Positions 27,413 through 36,928 of a stretch of DNA of 64,000 bases are shown here, piece after piece. The first letter of the stretch is position 1. Each line of letters opens with the position of its first letter. Under the pieces are notes generated by a model that saw only the letters and a program-made list of their open reading frames with translations, ran no database searches and had not been told where the DNA came from. The stretch is from contig CAVXZL010000012.1 in assembly GCA_963766345.1 (NCBI GenBank), positions 1,054,001 to 1,118,000 on the forward strand. Reading direction: 5' to 3'. Source of the stretch: DASVFB01 sp963766345 (GTDB lineage Bacteria > Actinomycetota > Thermoleophilia > Gaiellales > Gaiellaceae). A program made the translations under genes and the position numbers.

Positions 27413-28374
27413 ACAACTCGCTGCTCGTCGTCGTGATCGCGTCGGGGATCGCGTACGGCACGCCGCTCCTCTACGGCGCGCTCGGCGAGCTGCTCGCGGA
27501 GCGCGCGGGCGTGCTCAACCTCGGCGTCGAGGGGATGATGCTGATCGGCGCCGTCATGGGGTTCTGGGCGGTGCAGCGGTTCCACTTCGGCTCGGGCCTC
27601 TCGCTCGCCGCGGCCGTCGGCGTCGCCGCGCTCGCCGGCGCGGCGATCGCGCTGATCCACGCGTTCCTCGTGATCACGATGCGTGCGAGCCAGATCGTCT
27701 CGGGGCTCGCGATCACGATCTTCGCGGGCGCGGCAGGGCTGTCGTCGTACCTCGCGAACGACCTCAACCTCGCGACCAACCCGGCGCCGCATCAGTTCGA
27801 GGAGGTCTTCCCCGCGAGCATGCGCGACTGGCCGATCGTCGGGCCGATCGTCTTCGGGCACAACGTGCTCGTCTACGCCTCGTGGCTCTGCGTGGTGGCC
27901 GTCTGGTTCTATCTCTCGCGGACGAGGCCCGGGCTGAACGCGCGTGCCGTGGGCGAGGCGCCCGGCGCGGCCGACGCGATGGGCATCGACGTCACCGCGT
28001 ATCGCTACGCGCACACGCTCGTCGGCGGCGCGTTCGCGGGCGTCGCGGGTGCGACGTTCACGCTCGCGATCACGCCGCAGTGGATCGACGGGATTACCGG
28101 CGGTGCCGGCTGGATCGCGATCGCGCTCGTCATCTTCGCGTTCTGGAGGCCGGAGCTCTGCCTCGTCGGCGCGTACTTCTTCGGTGCGCTGCAGGCGCTC
28201 GCGCCGCAGCTCCAGGCGCGAGACATCAGCCTCGGCCCGACGGTGCTGTGGGCGAACTCGCTGCCGTACGTGATGACGATCGTCGTGCTCGCCGCCGTGT
28301 CCGCAAGCGGCGCCCGCCGCCGGTTAGGGGCGCCCGCTGCACTCGGTGTGCCGTACGTGCGGGAAGAACGCTGA
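27409..28374 (+). CDS. Nucleoside ABC importer permease 2 (YufQ-like)
   Basis: Second permease of 321 residues. The GTG at 27409 overlaps the preceding stop (GTGA). GVLNLGVEGMMLIGA and the QIVSGLAITIFAGA segment mark this permease type, with about eight membrane helices. BMP protein, tandem ATPase and two permeases give a complete purine nucleoside importer next to purine catabolic genes, fitting uptake followed by degradation. Confidence 0.88.
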   Translation: MNNSLLVVVIASGIAYGTPLLYGALGELLAERAGVLNLGVEGMMLIGAVMGFWAVQRFHFGSGLSLAAAVGVAALAGAAIALIHAFLVITMRASQIVSGLAITIFAGAAGLSSYLANDLNLATNPAPHQFEEVFPASMRDWPIVGPIVFGHNVLVYASWLCVVAVWFYLSRTRPGLNARAVGEAPGAADAMGIDVTAYRYAHTLVGGAFAGVAGATFTLAITPQWIDGITGGAGWIAIALVIFAFWRPELCLVGAYFFGALQALAPQLQARDISLGPTVLWANSLPYVMTIVVLAAVSASGARRRLGAPAALGVPYVREER

Positions 28375-28405
28375 TCGCCGTCTCCTGTCCTGACGGGGCA
28401 TCACT

Positions 28406-28570
28406 GGTGTCTGACACCACGAGGTGTCCAGAACCGACGGAGAAGATGTCCCCTGGAGACGACGAAGGAGCGCAGGAACCCGCTTGCCTATGGTGTGATG
28501 TCTCGGTAACGGCGTCTGGCACCAGGAATTGTCCCAGCGGCACATGTCCCGAGTCCTGGACTCGGGACAT
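28406..28570. repeat. REP-like intergenic palindromes
   Basis: The gap between two convergent operons contains a perfect GGTGTC-T-GACACC (28406-28418), GTAACGGCGTCTGGCACC ending at 28523, and a perfect 27-base palindrome with 13-base arms ATGTCCCGAGTCC-T-GGACTCGGGACAT at 28544-28570. The last could form a strong hairpin and may end transcripts from both sides. Confidence 0.65.
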
Positions 28571-28577
28571 GGCCCGT

Positions 28578-29228
28578 TCAGCGCTCGAGGGAGAGCACGT
28601 CGCCGATGCGCTCGACCGTCACGTCGGGCGCCGGGTACCGCGCCACCTGCTCCGCGTCCTCGGCGTAGTGGCCCTGCCGCGGAAAGATCGTCGTCACGCG
28701 GTCGCCCCACACCTCCTTGACCGCGGCGAGGATGCGCACCTTGTCGTCGACGAGCGCGTAATGCTCCGCGGGGAAGCGCCGCTCGACGTCCTCGAGCTCG
28801 AGCTCTTTATGGACGTAGACGAGCACGTCGCCGCGGAAGGCGTCCCACAGGCCCGAGCGCCGGATCTTCCGCGGCTGGAAGACGACGTCGCCGTCCGAGA
28901 GGATCACCGGCCGGCCGTGCGCCCGAGTCCGCTCGACGACCTCGAGCGCCTTCGGGTAGAGCCGCTCGGCGAACGGATACTCGAGGAGCCACTCCGACAT
29001 CTCGAGCATGCGCGTCTCGTGCGGGTACGCAACCCGGAAGCGCTGCAGCGCGCCGAGGTAGTCCGCGTAACCGAGCTCCGAGCGCAGCGCTTCGAACTCG
29101 TCCCAGTAACGCTGCTGCCGCTCGTCCCCGAACTCTGCGGTCAGGTGCGCGCGCAGGTCGGTAGCGACCGCGTCGTTGTCGAGCAGCGTGTTGTCGACGT
29201 CGAAGAGGAAGACGGTCCCGTCAGGCAC
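28578..29228 (-). CDS. HAD-family hydrolase
   Basis: Haloacid-dehalogenase-like hydrolase of 216 residues. Motif I is FLFDVDNTLLDND, motif II is VILSDGD and the conserved motif IV aspartates appear in YALVDDKV. The GTG at 28228's counterpart, position 29228, overlaps the end of thrB by eight bases. Close coupling to homoserine kinase could mean a phosphatase acting on a phosphorylated intermediate of the threonine/serine network; this is inference. The cap domain is helical and short. Confidence 0.8.
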   Translation of the reverse strand: MPDGTVFLFDVDNTLLDNDAVATDLRAHLTAEFGDERQQRYWDEFEALRSELGYADYLGALQRFRVAYPHETRMLEMSEWLLEYPFAERLYPKALEVVERTRAHGRPVILSDGDVVFQPRKIRRSGLWDAFRGDVLVYVHKELELEDVERRFPAEHYALVDDKVRILAAVKEVWGDRVTTIFPRQGHYAEDAEQVARYPAPDVTVERIGDVLSLER

Positions 29229-30039
29229 GTTCCACTCCCGAGGGGGAAACGCGCAGCTGCAGCACCGTCGCATCGCTGAACCGCTCCTCGAGCGCGCGAG
29301 CACAGTCGCCGGCGCGCTGGTGCTCCGCCCAGACGATGACCGTCGGGCCCGAGCCGGAGATCGTGACGCCGGCGGCGCCGGGCGGAAGGTCGTCCCGGAC
29401 GGCCGCGAACGCGAGCGCGGTCGCGGCGCGGTACGGTTCGTGCAGCTCGTCGTGTAACGACGCCGCGAAGAGCTCGGGGTCCTGCGCGGCGATCGCGGCT
29501 CCGAGCAGCGCCGCGTGCGCGGCCGTCACTGCCGCGGCGCGATGCGTCACGTGCGCGGGCAGCGATGCCCGCGCCTCGGCTGTGAGCACGCGCGTCTCCG
29601 GCACGACCGCGATGGGAGTGCAAGGCAGCGCGTCGGCGATGCGGGCGATGCGGCCGTCCCAGGTCAGGCAGACGCCGCCGACGAGTGCGGCCGCGAGGTT
29701 GTCGGCGTGCCCTTCGAGCGGCAGCCCGAGCGCGAGCATCCGCTCCGGAGAGAGGTCGTCGCCGTTGACGACGACGGCGGCCGCCAGGCCGAGCGCGATG
29801 ATCGACGCACTCGAGCCGAGCCCGCGCTCACGCGGGATCCGAACGGTGAACTCGAAGCTATAGCCGCTCGGATCCGCGAGCAGAGCGAACGCGCGAACGC
29901 CGAGGTGCTCCGGGTCCGGCTCGCCGCCCTCGGTCAACGTCAGTTCGTTCCAGAGGTCGAACGCGGCGGCCGCGCAGTCGAAGCCCGGTCCGAGGTTCGC
30001 CGTCGTGGCGGGCGCCCGGACCCGCACGGCTTCGCTCAA
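29221..30039 (-). CDS. thrB: Homoserine kinase
   Basis: GHMP kinase of 272 residues phosphorylating homoserine for threonine synthase. The N-terminal RAPATTANLGPGFDCAA, the ATP loop PRERGLGSSASI and the C-terminal VTISGSGPTVIV are the family's three motifs. It follows thrC with a four-base overlap in a hom-thrC-thrB operon. Confidence 0.93.
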   Translation of the reverse strand: MSEAVRVRAPATTANLGPGFDCAAAAFDLWNELTLTEGGEPDPEHLGVRAFALLADPSGYSFEFTVRIPRERGLGSSASIIALGLAAAVVVNGDDLSPERMLALGLPLEGHADNLAAALVGGVCLTWDGRIARIADALPCTPIAVVPETRVLTAEARASLPAHVTHRAAAVTAAHAALLGAAIAAQDPELFAASLHDELHEPYRAATALAFAAVRDDLPPGAAGVTISGSGPTVIVWAEHQRAGDCARALEERFSDATVLQLRVSPSGVERA

Positions 30040-31004
30040 GCGAGAACCTCGACGATCGACTCCACGTCCACCTCGACGATCTCCGAGCCGATCCGCTCGA
30101 CGGCGTCCGGATCCTTAAGCCCGTGCCCAGTGATCACGGCGACGACGGTGCCCGACGCGCCGACCTTCCGGATCGCGGCGATGCCTGCGGCGCTCGCAGG
30201 CTCGCAGAAGACGCCCTCGAGCTCGGCGAGACGGCTCCACGCCGCGACGATCTCGTCGTCTGTGAGCTCGACGACGGCTCCGCCCGAGTCGCGGATCGCC
30301 GCCTCGGCCTCGGCGCGGTGCGCCGGCTCGGCGATGCGGATGGCAGATGCGAGCGTCGCGTCGCGTCGCGTCGCCGCGCCGGCGAGAAACCTTGGCATAC
30401 CCGCGTCCCATTCCGAGAAGCCGCGCGCGTACGCGCGCGTGTTGCCGCCGCCGCCGTACGGAAGCGCGAGGTAGTCGGGCACGAGGTCGAGCTCCTCCGC
30501 GATCTCGAACGCGGCGGTCTTCTGCCCCTCGATGCGGAACGGGTTCAGCGAGTTGACGAGGACGTACCGGCCCGAGTCGCCGAGCGCACGCGCCGCGCGC
30601 AGCGTCTGGTCGAACGTGCCGCGCACGGCGACGAGCCGCGCGCCGACCGCCCTCGCCTGCGCGAGCTTTCCCAGCGCGACCGCGCCCGCCGGAAGCAGGA
30701 TCTCCGCGGTGAGCCCCGCGCGCGCCGCGTACGCGGCCGCCGACGCCGCGGTGTTACCCGTCGACGCGCACACGACGCCGGTGGCACCGTCCGCGACCGC
30801 GCGGGACACCGCGACGGTCATCCCGCGGTCCTTGAACGATCCGGTCGGGTTCATGCTCTCGAGCTTCAGCCAGAGGTCGACGCCGAGCTCGCTCGACAGT
30901 GCGCCGGCGTGCACGAGCGGCGTCGAGCCCTCGTACAGCGACACGACGGGGTCGTCGGCTCCGATCGGCAAGCGCGAGCGATAGCGCTCGATGAGCGGGA
31001 TCAC
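30036..31004 (-). CDS. thrC: Threonine synthase
   Basis: PLP enzyme of 322 residues making threonine from O-phosphohomoserine. The PLP lysine lies in NPTGSFKDRGM and the phosphate loop includes ASTGNTAASAA and YGGGGNT. GTG at 31004 overlaps the hom stop (GTGA) and begins VIPLIERYRSRLP, the usual N-terminus; the open frame upstream is antisense to hom. Confidence 0.93.
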   Translation of the reverse strand: MIPLIERYRSRLPIGADDPVVSLYEGSTPLVHAGALSSELGVDLWLKLESMNPTGSFKDRGMTVAVSRAVADGATGVVCASTGNTAASAAAYAARAGLTAEILLPAGAVALGKLAQARAVGARLVAVRGTFDQTLRAARALGDSGRYVLVNSLNPFRIEGQKTAAFEIAEELDLVPDYLALPYGGGGNTRAYARGFSEWDAGMPRFLAGAATRRDATLASAIRIAEPAHRAEAEAAIRDSGGAVVELTDDEIVAAWSRLAELEGVFCEPASAAGIAAIRKVGASGTVVAVITGHGLKDPDAVERIGSEIVEVDVESIVEVLA

Positions 31005-32308
31005 GTCCAGCCCGCCCCGGTGACGCCGCGCGACGAGATCACCGGCAGCGCCGAGGGACGCGACTGCGTCTCCGGCAACGCGGCGATCTCCGCGAGCGCG
31101 TCCTCGACCGAGCCGGCGCGCGCCTCGTGCGTCACGGCGTGCAGGGTCGCGCCGCCCTCGCGCTGGTACTGCACGAGTCGCGCGATCGACACCTCGTGCT
31201 GCGCGAGGCGCAGCGCGATGTGCGCAAGCACGCCCGGCTGGTCGGCGACCTCGACGCGGAAGTAGAACGGCGAGCGCAGGTCGCCGCGTGGAAGCCGCTC
31301 GAGCTCGCGCCAGCACGCGTCGTTCTGCAGGAACCCCGTTCCGGTCGTCCCGACGATCGAGATCATGTCGGCGACGACGGCGGACGCAGTCTCGAGCCCG
31401 CCTGCGCCGGGCCCTTCCAGCGTGATCTCGCGGATCGCGTCGCCCTGGAGCATCACCGCGTTGAACGGCCCCTCGACGCCTGCGAGCGGATGGTGCCGGT
31501 CGACGAGCGACGGCTGCACTCGCACGTCGAGCTTCCCGTCGACGAGCGTCGCGGAGCCGACGAGCCGCACGGTCATCTCGAGCTCGCGCGCCGCGCGCAC
31601 GTGATCCTGCGTGATGTCCTCGATCCCGTCGAACTCGACGTCGTCGAGCGTCGTGCGCGAGCCGAACGCGACGGTGGCGAGGATCGCCATCTTCGCCGCG
31701 GCGTCGGCCCCGTTCACGTCCTCCGTGGGATCCGGCTCCGCGAAGCCGAGCCGCTGCGCCTCCGCGAGCGCGTCGGGATAGTCGGCGCCCTGCTCCATCT
31801 GCGAGAGGATGAAGTTCGTCGTGCCGTTGACGATGCCGAGGACGCGATGGACGTTCGTGGCGACGAGCGACTCGCGCAGCACCTTGATCACGGGGATCGC
31901 AGCGCAGACCGAGGCCTCGAAGCGAAGCTGCACGCCGCTCGCCGACGCCGTTGCGAAAAGCTCTGCGCCGCGTCGCGCGACGAGCTGCTTGTTCGCCGAA
32001 ACGACCGGCTTTCCGGCGCGCAGGAGCTCGAGAACGTAGTCGCCCGTCGGCTCGACGCCGCCCATCAACTCTGCGACGAGCGCGATCGACGGGTCGTCGC
32101 GGATCGACTCGAAGTCCGTGGTGAGAACGCCGTCTTCGGGCAAGTGCTTCCGCTCGCGTCCGGGGTCGCGCACGAGCGCGCGCACGATCCGCAGCCGGTG
32201 TCCCGTGGCGCGCTCGATGTCGTCGGCGCTCTCGGCGAGGAGTCGTGCCACGGCGCCGCCGACGTTGCCGTAACCGAGCAGCGCGATCGGGACGTCCACG
32301 GCGGCCAT
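31001..32308 (-). CDS. hom: Homoserine dehydrogenase with ACT domain
   Basis: NAD(P)-dependent reduction of aspartate semialdehyde to homoserine; 435 residues. The nucleotide-binding motif is LLGYGNVGGAVA, and the catalytic domain contains SANKQLVA and GIVNGTTNFI. The C-terminal ACT domain (about 345-425, FYFRVEVADQPGVLAHIA) gives feedback control by threonine in relatives. It heads the hom-thrC-thrB operon; a repeat-bearing gap separates it from lysC. Confidence 0.95.
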   Translation of the reverse strand: MAAVDVPIALLGYGNVGGAVARLLAESADDIERATGHRLRIVRALVRDPGRERKHLPEDGVLTTDFESIRDDPSIALVAELMGGVEPTGDYVLELLRAGKPVVSANKQLVARRGAELFATASASGVQLRFEASVCAAIPVIKVLRESLVATNVHRVLGIVNGTTNFILSQMEQGADYPDALAEAQRLGFAEPDPTEDVNGADAAAKMAILATVAFGSRTTLDDVEFDGIEDITQDHVRAARELEMTVRLVGSATLVDGKLDVRVQPSLVDRHHPLAGVEGPFNAVMLQGDAIREITLEGPGAGGLETASAVVADMISIVGTTGTGFLQNDACWRELERLPRGDLRSPFYFRVEVADQPGVLAHIALRLAQHEVSIARLVQYQREGGATLHAVTHEARAGSVEDALAEIAALPETQSRPSALPVISSRGVTGAGWT

Positions 32309-32342
32309 CGAGCTAGCCTACTGCGTCTCGTTTCGCTGTCCT

Positions 32343-32522
32343 CTCCGGACATTGCCGCGGCAGTCGGCGCCGTAGCGGACACCTGGTGGCAGCCATTGTC
32401 ACGGGCATGTGACGAGGTTGTGACGTCGCTCAGCGTTCGCGCTCGCTGAGCCGAACACCACTCGGCCCCTCCGGACATTGTCCGGTGGCTGCCACCGTGA
32501 CGGGCATGTAACGCGGGTGTGA
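32343..32522. repeat. Paired direct repeats in lysC-hom gap
   Basis: CTCCGGACATTG occurs twice in this gap. GGTGGCAGCCATTGTCACGG (continuing GCATGTGACG) is matched by GGTGGCTGCCACCGTGACGG (continuing GCATGTAACG), so two diverged copies of one element about 125 bases apart are present. They share the CCGGACA/TGTCCGG theme of the other intergenic elements. Confidence 0.55.
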
Positions 32523-32542
32523 CGGAAGAGGCGCGGCGCCGG

Positions 32543-33766
32543 TCAGGAGCCGCCGGCGCCGAGGCCGAAGCGCTCGTGCACCGCGCGCACGGCACGTTCC
32601 ACGTCGCCCGCGCGGATGACGCACGAGACGCGGATCGACGATGTCGAGATGATCTCGATGTTCACGCCCGCCTCGGCGAGCGCGTCGAACATGTCGGCGG
32701 CGACTCCCGGATGGCTCTTCATCCCGGCGCCGATGAGCGAGACCTTCGCGATGTCGGGGTCGCACGTGACTCCGGTCGCCTCGATCTCGCCCGCGAGCTG
32801 CTGGAGGATGCGCTCCGCGGCCGGGACGTCGTCCTTCGGGAGCGTGAACGAGATGTCGGTGTGTCCTGCGGCCGAGACGTTCTGCACGATCATGTCGACG
32901 TTCACGCCCGCGTCGGCGAGCAGCCGGAAGACGCGCGCCGCGATGCCCGGCTGGTCGGGCACGCCGAGGATCGTCGCCTTCGCCTCGGACGTGTCGTGCG
33001 CGATGCCCGAGATGATCGCGCGCTCGAGCGACTCCTCCTGACTCACGACCCGCGTGCCCTCTGCGTCGGAGAACGACGAGCGCACGTGCAGCGGCACACC
33101 ATGGTTGCGAGCGTACTCAACCGAGCGGAGCATGAGCACCTTCGCGCCGCAGGCGGCGAGGTCGAGCATCTCCTCGTATGTCACGGTGTCCAGCTTGCGC
33201 GCCTCCGGGACGATCCGCGGGTCGGCCGTGAACACGCCGTCGACGTCGGTGTAGATCTCGCAAACGTCGGCACCGAGCGCCGCCGCGAGCGCGACGGCCG
33301 TCGTGTCCGAGCCGCCCCGCCCGAGCGTCGTCACGTCGAGTGTCGTCGATACACCCTGGAAGCCCGCCACGATCGCAATCCGGTTCGCGTCGAGCGCCTC
33401 GCGCACACGATCGGAGCGCATCTCGACGATGCGCGCGCGCCCGTGCGCGGTATCGGTGACGATGCCCGCCTGCGAGCCGGTGAACGACACCGCCTCGCGG
33501 CCGAGGTCGTTGATGGCCATGGAGAGCAGCGCGATCGAGATCCGCTCGCCGGCCGTGAGCAGCATGTCGCGTTCGCGTGGGTGCGGGTTCGGTGAGACCT
33601 CGGTCGCGAGCTCGAGCAGTTCGTCGGTCGTGTCGCCCATCGCCGAGACGACGACGCAGACGCCGCCGTCCGCGCCGGCGGTCGCGACGATACGCCTCGC
33701 CACACGCTGGATGCGCTCCGGCGACGAGACGGAGGTGCCGCCGTATTTCTGGACGACGAGCGTCAC
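32543..33766 (-). CDS. lysC: Aspartate kinase
   Basis: First enzyme of the aspartate family; 407 residues. The N-terminal VQKYGGTSV, the FTGSQAGIVT segment and TLGRGGSDTTA identify the kinase. Two C-terminal ACT units (about 265-330 and 345-405) sense lysine/threonine in relatives. GTG at 33766 places the conserved VQKYGG near the start; the upstream open frame has no family similarity. It could be co-transcribed with hom across the repeat-bearing gap. Confidence 0.95.
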   Translation of the reverse strand: MTLVVQKYGGTSVSSPERIQRVARRIVATAGADGGVCVVVSAMGDTTDELLELATEVSPNPHPRERDMLLTAGERISIALLSMAINDLGREAVSFTGSQAGIVTDTAHGRARIVEMRSDRVREALDANRIAIVAGFQGVSTTLDVTTLGRGGSDTTAVALAAALGADVCEIYTDVDGVFTADPRIVPEARKLDTVTYEEMLDLAACGAKVLMLRSVEYARNHGVPLHVRSSFSDAEGTRVVSQEESLERAIISGIAHDTSEAKATILGVPDQPGIAARVFRLLADAGVNVDMIVQNVSAAGHTDISFTLPKDDVPAAERILQQLAGEIEATGVTCDPDIAKVSLIGAGMKSHPGVAADMFDALAEAGVNIEIISTSSIRVSCVIRAGDVERAVRAVHERFGLGAGGS

Positions 33767-33823
33767 GCGCTGCAAGCTACCGCGATGCCGTCCTCGCCGC
33801 CGCACAGCGTGTGACGTGCGCCG

Positions 33824-34356
33824 ATGGACGATGCGAACGACGCGCTGAGGCTCGACTACGAGCAGACCACGCAGCTGATGCGGACGCTCACGGACACCGC
33901 TTCAAGCTGCTCGCGTTCGTGCCGTCGATCGCAGGCGCGGCCGTCGCGTTCATGGGCGCCGGTCACTCGGCCTCGGAGCTTCTCGGGGTCGGAGTGATCG
34001 GCCTCGCCGCGACCGTCGGCGTGCTGCTGTACGAGCTTCGGAACTCCGAGCTGTACGACGCGATCATCGACCATGCCGCCGATCTCGAGCAGAAGCTCGG
34101 CTTTGGGCTGTTCAGCGCGCGCCCGCAAAAGCGCGCGACGCTCTTCGGGCTCGTCGGTGCGAGGCAGGAGCGCGGCGTCGGACTCGTCTACGGCGCTGCG
34201 CTCGCGGGCTGGACGTACCTCGTGGTGTGGGGCGCCCCGCGCGCGCTCGACGTCGGCGGCGCGAGGAAGATCGGCGCGGTCGCCGGGCTTCTCGTCGGCG
34301 CGGCGGTCGTCGTCGAGGTGGATCGCCTCGTGCGCGTTCCTACTTCAGCGTCTTGA
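33824..34356 (+). CDS. Small membrane protein of unknown function (frameshifted)
   Basis: About 177 residues when one missing base near 33897 is restored, joining MDDANDALRLDYEQTTQLMRT to RFKLLAFVPSIAGAAVAFMG. Two hydrophobic pairs (about residues 28-70 and 115-170) suggest four membrane helices around a soluble section rich in charged residues. I do not recognise the family. It is convergent with the cytochrome c gene and their tails overlap by about 17 bases. Confidence 0.6.
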
Positions 34357-35113
34357 GATAGGCGACGAGCGCGTTGAGCCGGTCGTCCGGGATGATCCCG
34401 CCCCAGTGCGGCATGCTGACGACCGGCTGCTTGCCGATCACGCTGCCGCTCCTGATCATTGCGATGATCTTTGCGTCGGTGTCGAACTCGCTGCGGAAGT
34501 CCTGGCCGCTGAGTGGCGGGATCGCCTTGTCCTCGGACTGCGGGTTCGGCACGCCGCCGAGGCCGTTCGGCCCGTGGCAGTTGACACAGCCGTACAGCGT
34601 GTAGAGCGTCGCGCCCTCGACGGCCGCGCCCTGGCCGGCCGGAACCACCGGCGGCGACGCCGTCGGCACCTTCGGCAGGCCCGCACGGACGTACGCCACG
34701 AGCTCGTCGATCTGCGTGTTCGAGATGATCCCGTGCCACACCGGCATGTACGGCTTCGTCGGGTTCGACGACTCACCGGCGCCGTGGTTGATGATCGAGC
34801 GGAGCTGCGATGCGTTGAACTCCTTGCCCACATTGGTGAGCGCAGGTACGTCCGGCGAGACATTGCCCTTGCCCTGCTCGCCGTGACACTGTGCGCATGC
34901 GAACTGGACGAAATCGTGTGCCCCCGCGGCGACGTGCGGGTCGACCTGCGCCGTGTTCTCCGCGATCGCCGTGGCGGTGACGGTCTTCGTGCCCTTGGTG
35001 TCGCGGCCGATGAAGAACCCCCCAGCGGCGGCCGCCACAGCGAAGCCGAGTGCGAGCAGGACCACGATGGCAGCGAAGACCTCTGGATGCCCGCCTTGGT
35101 CAGCCCTAGCCAT
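34340..35113 (-). CDS. Diheme c-type cytochrome
   Basis: Membrane-anchored cytochrome of 257 residues. One N-terminal helix (about residues 14-36) is followed by two cytochrome c domains with CAQCH (about residue 74) and CVNCH (about residue 178). Each has a later methionine (PYMPVWHG and VSMPHWGG) suited as the axial ligand. It resembles the diheme subunits used between a quinol-oxidising complex and a terminal oxidase. It might accept electrons from the cytochrome-c urate oxidase, but that is inference. No oxidase genes are adjacent. Confidence 0.85.
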   Translation of the reverse strand: MARADQGGHPEVFAAIVVLLALGFAVAAAAGGFFIGRDTKGTKTVTATAIAENTAQVDPHVAAGAHDFVQFACAQCHGEQGKGNVSPDVPALTNVGKEFNASQLRSIINHGAGESSNPTKPYMPVWHGIISNTQIDELVAYVRAGLPKVPTASPPVVPAGQGAAVEGATLYTLYGCVNCHGPNGLGGVPNPQSEDKAIPPLSGQDFRSEFDTDAKIIAMIRSGSVIGKQPVVSMPHWGGIIPDDRLNALVAYLKTLK

Positions 35114-35179
35114 GTCGCTCCCGGTTCGCTCGTGGAGAGCCTATAGCGCACGCCGGGGGCGGTCGGCCGCCAGCCATCG

Positions 35180-36908
35180 CTAGACCCGCGCGTAGCGCCG
35201 GCAGAAGCGCACGTCCTCCGAGTACGGAAAGAAGTCGACGATCTCCGCGGAAGCGATGCGCCGCTGCGACTCGCGCCAGAACTCCGGTGACAAGAGGTCG
35301 GCGTGGTGGCGCAGAAACGACTCGCGCACACGGTCGTCGCCGAGCAGGAACGGCCCGAACTCCTCCGGGAACACGTCGCGCGGCCCGACGCCGTACCAGA
35401 CGTCTTCCGACAGCTCGGCCTCGGGCGTCGGCGGCGAAGGAATGGCGCGGAACTCGCAGTCCGTGAGATACTCGACCTCGTCGTAGTCGTAGAACAGCAC
35501 GCGGTCGTAGCGCGTCAGGCCGAAGTTGCGCCAGATGAGATCGCCGGGGAAGACATTGGCGATCGCGAGCTCGCGGATCGTGTCGCCGTACTCGCGCACC
35601 GCCCTGTCGATCTGCTCGGCCGAGGCCGTTCCGAAGTAGACGTTCAGCGGCGTCAGCCGTCGCTCGACGTAGCAGTGCTTCACGATCAGGTTGTCGCCGT
35701 CGGGCTCGACCGACGACGGCGCGAGCTCGTCGAGCTGCTCGAGCAGCTCCGGCGCGAAACGGTCGAGCGGCAGCGCGAGGTTCGTGAACTCGACGGTGTG
35801 CGCCATGCGGCCGACGCGATCGACCTCGCGCACGAGCCGGAACTTCGACATGACGGTCTCGCGGTCGGTGTTCTTCGACGAGCCGAACCTGTCGCGGATC
35901 ACCTTGAAGACGTACGGGTACGACGGGAGGTTGAACACGTGCATCACGAGCCCGCGCGTCCCGCGCCGCCTCGACGAAGAGGTCGCGCGAGTGGTGCAGG
36001 TGGTGGCGAAGGTCGCGGAAGAAGAGCGTCTTCCCCTGTCCGGCGAGCCCGAGCGCCGTGTAGAGCTCCGACCGCGGCCGCCTCGGCATGATCGACTGCA
36101 GGAAGTGGACGTAGTCCGACGGCACGTCCATGTCGACGAGGAAGTACGCGCGCGACAGGGAGAACAGGATGTCGATCGACTGCTGGTCGAGCAGGATCGT
36201 GTCGACCGCTACACCGCCGGCGTGGTCGTGCAGCAACGGCACGACGAACGGCTGCTCGTCGTTGGCGTTCACGATCTTCCCGACCACATACGCGGCCTTG
36301 TTGCGATAGAAGGCCGAGCTCAGGACCTGCACCTGGAAGTTCGGCGCCGGCGCGGCGCGCGCTCCCAGCTCGTCCAGCGCTCGCATCACGAAGCCGACGT
36401 CGCGCTCGAGATCGGTGAACGGCCGCGTCCACGCGAAGTCGCGCAGGACCTCGACGAAGGTCGCCTCGAGCCCCGGACCGGCCGGGTAGTAGCTGCGGTA
36501 CGTCGGCGGCTCGGACGGGATGTACTCGGTCGAGACCGCGGCGCGCATGAACATCAGGTCGTCGTGGATGTAGGTGCGCCGCAGCACGCGGGTCGTCACC
36601 GAGTTGAAGAACGTCTCCGCGAGCTCCGGCCGCCTGTGGTCGACGAGCAGACCGACGTAGATCAGCTTCGCAAGCTGCCACTCGGAATCGTCGAGCGACT
36701 CCGCGTCGAGCTCGTCGCGCAGCCGCGCCACGTACTCGAGGACGCGCGTGTCGTAGAAGCGGATCCGCTCCTGGACGAGGCGCTGCACTCGAGCCCAGTC
36801 ACCCGCCTCGAACGCCTCCTTCGCCTGCGCGCTCGTCGTGCGGAAGAGCTCGTAGTGGCGGTCGAAGCCCTCGAGCAGCTCTTCCGCGATTCGCTCGGCG
36901 GTCTCCAT
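35180..36908 (-). CDS. aceK: Isocitrate dehydrogenase kinase/phosphatase (frameshifted)
   Basis: Bifunctional AceK that phosphorylates and reactivates isocitrate dehydrogenase to switch carbon to the glyoxylate bypass. One extra base near 35966 splits the frame; repaired length is 575 residues, as in Escherichia coli (578). The N-terminal regulatory half ends near GQGKTLFFRDL. The kinase half has RGLVMHVFNLPSYPYVFKVI (ATP site and lysine), FPGDLIWRNFGLT and FYDYDEVEYLTDCEFR (catalytic and metal residues). The target gene icd lies 1.3 kb away with the target serine intact. AceK is best known from Proteobacteria, so its presence here is notable. Its start lies almost on that of the divergent cyclase gene. 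Confidence 0.9.
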
Positions 36909-36928
36909 TGATGCAGGATGATCGTCTC

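Noticed and set aside
32309..32542. Lysine riboswitch or attenuator between lysC and hom
   Set aside because: The gap is filled by two diverged direct repeats and no lysine-box core; no leader peptide with lysine or threonine codons was seen.
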